This document shows positions 60,864 through 64,000 of a DNA stretch of 64,000 bases, piece after piece; position 1 is the stretch's first letter, and each line of letters starts with the position of its first letter. Both the position numbers and the translations under genes were made by a program. This stretch comes from Pezizomycotina sp. ARF18 (taxonomy: Eukaryota; Ascomycota), in NCBI GenBank assembly GCA_002224055.1, contig AZLU01000073.1, positions 1-64,000 of the forward strand, in the 5' to 3' direction. The notes beneath the pieces are model-generated. The model was not told where the DNA came from. It saw nothing but the letters and a program-made list of their open reading frames with translations, and did no database searches.

Positions 60864-61728
60864 ATGCTCCTCCCAACCGTCCTCCTCGCCGCAACCCTCT
60901 CACCGGTGCGCTAGCCCTCCCCCAAACCCTCACCGCCGCTCCGGCACGGAATACCGCAACTTCATCATCGACGATAACTGTGCATCCTCCCTCTCCGTAG
61001 TCAAAAGGCCATCGAGGGCGCCTACTACCTCGCCAAAGCCGGCGCAAATGTCTCCCCTACCTCCACGCCTACGTAAACCTGGATGGACCCCACCTCCAAC
61101 CCGACCCGCTACAAAACTACCGTCTCCCGCTTCGAAAACATCGCGACCGTCCTGTCCCCTACAACCCCCGTCTCTCGTAAAGTGAAAATATCCTGCGACG
61201 AGGCCAGGACGAGTGCATAAAGGGCGCTACCGCCGCAGTAGACCCCTACGACCGCGGGGATCACTTTCCAGCGGAACGAACGGTGGTCAAATCTACCTCT
61301 GCAAGAAATTCCTCACGACGACCGCGAACCTCAACGACGCCTTACGGCAGTGCATGAAGACGAAGAAGGATGAGCTGGCGGACTACCGCAACTCCGCGAA
61401 CGCTCTGTTACACGAGATGACGCATTTACGCCTTTTCATGTCCGGTGGTACTGTCGACTGCCTTTACGGCGCCGCGAGCAGTAAAGACCTCGCGAAGGAG
61501 ACACCGTGGGTCGCGATGATAAACGCGGATAACTACTCCTACATGGCTCTCGCAGCGTTTTTGAAAAGCGACGATAATTGCGGACGGGAGATGGCAGGAA
61601 CGACGGATGGTTCTAGCGGTGGCTTGGATAATCGGAAGAAGATAAGCCAGTGCGCGGCGGACGGAGCGGATGGAGCGATGCGGTTAGAAGGAGCACGCTG
61701 CCCCTGGGGCGGAACCGCAATTCAATGA
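60864..61728 (+). CDS. Secreted aspzincin (M35-like) zinc metalloprotease
   Basis: The ATG at 60864 opens a signal peptide (MLLPTVLLAATL, then TGALALPQTLTAAP after a frame change). The prodomain-like and N-terminal part reads NFIIDDNCASSLSVV, KAIEGAYYLAKAGANVSPTS, then PTRYKTTVSRFENIATVLSP. The catalytic part is in one frame from about 61213: GGQIYLCKKFLTT, then ANALLHEMTHLRLFMSGGTV with DCLYGAASSKDLA, then MINADNYSYMALAAFLK. HEMTH is the zinc-binding HExxH; GTVDCLYG fits the aspzincin GTxDxxYG motif, whose Asp is the third zinc ligand; and NADNY is the usual downstream block. Proteases of this family cleave peptides outside the cell at acid to neutral pH. About 285 residues. Three frame changes lie in the 5' third. 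The frame ends GGTAIQ at 61728, but an alternative frame offers an acidic then Arg-rich tail (NNGKKQEDGDGDDHVEDN). Confidence 0.78.
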
Positions 61729-63725
61729 AGAGAACAACGGCAAGAAGCAGGAGGATGGCGATGGTGACGATCACGTTGAGGACAATTGGCGCAGAAGAAG
61801 AAGGCTGCGCAAGGCAACAGTGAGGTACCTGACTGGATGAACATGTAAATGGTACTGCACTCTTTCAACTTTACTTCCTGTCTCGTTGTTGAGGGAGTTT
61901 ATATAAAAGTTCTCGAATTCTGGGGTATGATCAGGAAATATCTACTTTGCGTTTGTGTTTATGATGAGGGCTAGATCTCAAAACTTTTCATCGTATAGGA
62001 AAATATCATAATAACGAATTGATGGAGGCGTTGCTCCCAAATTTCACTATACCGAATCGGATTACTGTGTGCCACTTGCAGATGGCCTTTAATATTTCTC
62101 AACGAGTATAACTGAAGCAATGAGACTGTTAACCGCTATTATTGACACTTACTTCGATCCTTCTCCCGAACAAGGCTTTCCTAGGGCACCAAAGCCCTGA
62201 ATTTCGTTCATAGGATTAATACAATTACATGAAATGAGCATACGCGCCGCGTACGTGGATCGTCGATTGCCTTATGAGAATCGCTGAGAGTACCGTCGCA
62301 CTGCGAGGCCAAAGCGCAAAGTGCAATATTTCAAATACATTGAGAGCTTAAGAGTAACATAGGCACGTATAGGAAGTACTACGCAGGTGCCCATCTATAA
62401 GGCGTGGTGGAGACGAACCCCGGGCTTAGGATTTCAACGAACGCTTAGCCTATGTTCCCTAAGAGTTGAAACAATCTTATTGAGGGAAGCTCCGAGTCTT
62501 CGTGTGTAAACGACCGATTTCCCCAGACTTCAAGGTCGCGGGTACGACATCAAAACCCCTTCGCATTAAGAGGCACCACGTTAATGAATCACCTGAACGT
62601 AGGGGTAAGGCAATGTCATCATCCACGGTCATAATCGATTTTATTTATCAATAATCTATTTCTTTGCATGAATCTCTATCCGCCGGGCGGTCGCAAATCC
62701 CCTATTTCCCAACTTCCTATCGCGCTTAAGTACTGTCTGCTTAAGCCCTTGCTGAGCAGCATTTCTTTACACAGCCTCCACTATACTATATGTAGTTTGT
62801 CGTGGTCTCGACAAACACCAGTTACACTGAAGAGGAGTGTGGGGTTAAACGCGGAACACAAGCTATCTTGTCCATGCCAGCCTATTAGAACCTCCCAAGT
62901 CCGCGTTGTTTTCAGCGATATCTAAATATACTCTATAAACGACATGTTAAGCAGGAAAATAAAATTACCCAAGGGTTCTGCATGCTTCTGGCCACAGAAA
63001 TTGAGAAACAACCGAATTTACCTTGATAGGTAACTATTCTTCACACATGATAAGGCCGATCTATAGATCCGCCTATGAAACATCGTGCAGAATTTGTAAA
63101 CAATTCCTGTGGAGCGCTTTCATTGGCTGGATGAAGGGAAGGGCTGTCTTTGCTGTGCGGGAACGGGAGTATAACCGGCCTTGGCGGCGCTTCCTGCTTC
63201 AACCACGCACCTATTAACGACAACGATGACCCTATCTTGCCTTTTTCCCTTTCGAACTTTCGAAACACCAAAAAGGCTAGTAATATTCGATAGAAGGGTG
63301 CGCTCTTACATTGTTCGTCAGTTTCGAATAATCGAAGACAAGACAGGCTTCTCCTGCGTGTGTCGGGAGCCAATATAGGATCATAGCATAGTTCTTTTCG
63401 GTTGTTAGCGAATCGGAAAATACCTGTGAGAATGTTGTTATTTTTATAGGATCTGCTACTATTTCATTTCTCGCAATGACAGGACGACCAACTGCACCAG
63501 CTTGTTATATAACAAAACGCCCAGGCCGTTCATGCAACCTCTTTTCCCTTCCTTTTTTCGAAACGTTAGGCCGGCCTTTATTTTCATTCCACTACACAGT
63601 TATCTTCTTCACTTCGACTGTATACCAGAAAGTGCCGGACACCATACGCTTTTTTATCTTCATTTTTATTTCTCCTATCTATTCTCAACATTACCAGATA
63701 AACCCTATACCACAATACAATCACC
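61729..63725. other. Gene-free stretch, about 2.0 kb
   Basis: No gene is supported on either strand. Short open frames at 62668-62925, 63041-63373 and 63476-63769 lack motifs, and the last overlaps the leader of the final gene. Confidence 0.45.
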
Positions 63726-64000
63726 ATGCCGTCCCTCTACAACCCTCATCCAGCGCGACGACGACGTGATAATATCAACAATAACACCAGCCCCACCCCC
63801 AACTCCTACAACAACAACGCAACCGCGTCGCCATGATCGTCGGCATCGTCATACTCGCTGCCGCAGTAATATTCTCCTTCGTCACGGCTGCTATCGCGGT
63901 CGTATACTACCGCGCCACCAACAACGAGAAGCGGCGCGCCGCGCGGAGATAAAGCTGAGGGAAGCGGACGTTGAAGCTGTTTTGGGACAGAGGATCGATA
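63726..64000 (+). CDS. Small single-span membrane protein, cut by the window end
   Basis: The ATG at 63726 gives MPSLYNPHPARRRRDNINNN and an Asn/Thr/Pro-rich stretch. After one frame change near 63835 a strong membrane span follows (MIVGIVILAAAVIFSFVTAA, IAVVYY), then RATNNEKRRAA. A second shift near 63945 would continue EIKLREADVEAVLGQRID to the window end, otherwise the frame stops at 63952-63954. The basic residues after the span favour a single-pass protein with that side in the cytosol. No family is recognised. An upstream pyrimidine-rich leader (63600-63720) supports the start. Confidence 0.45.

Noticed and set aside
1-64000. LTR, retroviral, Polinton-like or DNA-transposon sequence, rRNA, CRISPR array
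   Set aside because: I looked for reverse transcriptase, integrase, capsid and transposase motifs, long terminal or inverted repeats and array spacing, and recognised none.

Overview
The window reads as nuclear DNA of a filamentous ascomycete (Pezizomycotina). The introns are short (about 70-125 bp), with GTAAGT/GTACGT-like donors, CTAAC-type branch points and AG acceptors. The families are typical of that group: a secreted tyrosinase, a fungal-rhodopsin (PTH11-like) membrane protein, an Ecm33-like wall protein, an aspzincin (M35) metalloprotease, small secreted cysteine proteins and many F-box/LRR-like genes. There is no operon structure, rRNA, CRISPR array or recognisable virus, LTR element or DNA transposon. 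A run of 133 N (60187-60319) shows this is a scaffold.

Layout. 0-6.2 kb: a coding remnant, a decayed amidoligase-family gene (+), an F-box/LRR-like gene (-) and a small secreted cysteine protein (+). 6.2-13.4 kb: a clean six-exon gene of unknown function (8141-9412, +), a PTH11-like receptor (-), and non-coding DNA with a weak tRNA-like relic. 13.7-18.1 kb: a very glutamine-rich multi-exon gene (-) with a CAACAG hexamer tract just upstream. 19.4-24.4 kb: an unknown helical protein and a large secreted protein with a Gln/Gly/Ser-rich tail (both -). 24.4-27.9 kb: nothing recognisable. 27.9-34.5 kb: two related F-box genes, an unknown gene and a beta-trefoil lectin-like relic (all +). 34.8-41.5 kb: two tandem paralogous secreted cysteine proteins and a tyrosinase (all -). 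41.5-47.3 kb: about 5.8 kb without genes, dotted with long A/T homopolymers. 47.3-52.8 kb: a multi-span membrane protein and an Ecm33-like protein (+). 53.4-58.8 kb: a cluster of three paralogous F-box/LRR genes, the first two head to head. 60.9-61.7 kb: a secreted M35 metalloprotease. 63.7 kb to the end: a partial small membrane protein.

The strongest overall signal is that nearly every recognisable gene is cut into overlapping frames by what look like single-base indels, while the protein sequence on each side stays well conserved. The 279-residue gene at 8141-9412 is the clear exception. Either this draft assembly carries uncorrected long-read indels, or the region is decaying widely; conserved motifs and the lack of clustered stops favour the first. 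Coordinates below therefore give gene spans, not clean ORFs.

Functionally the window looks like accessory genome: secreted proteins, wall and membrane sensors, and a duplicated F-box family. I see no biosynthetic cluster and no defence system I can name. The best candidates for something undescribed are the tandem secreted cysteine-protein pair (34.8-36.8 kb), the F-box/LRR clusters with their shared C-terminal signature, and the large secreted protein at 21.9-24.4 kb.
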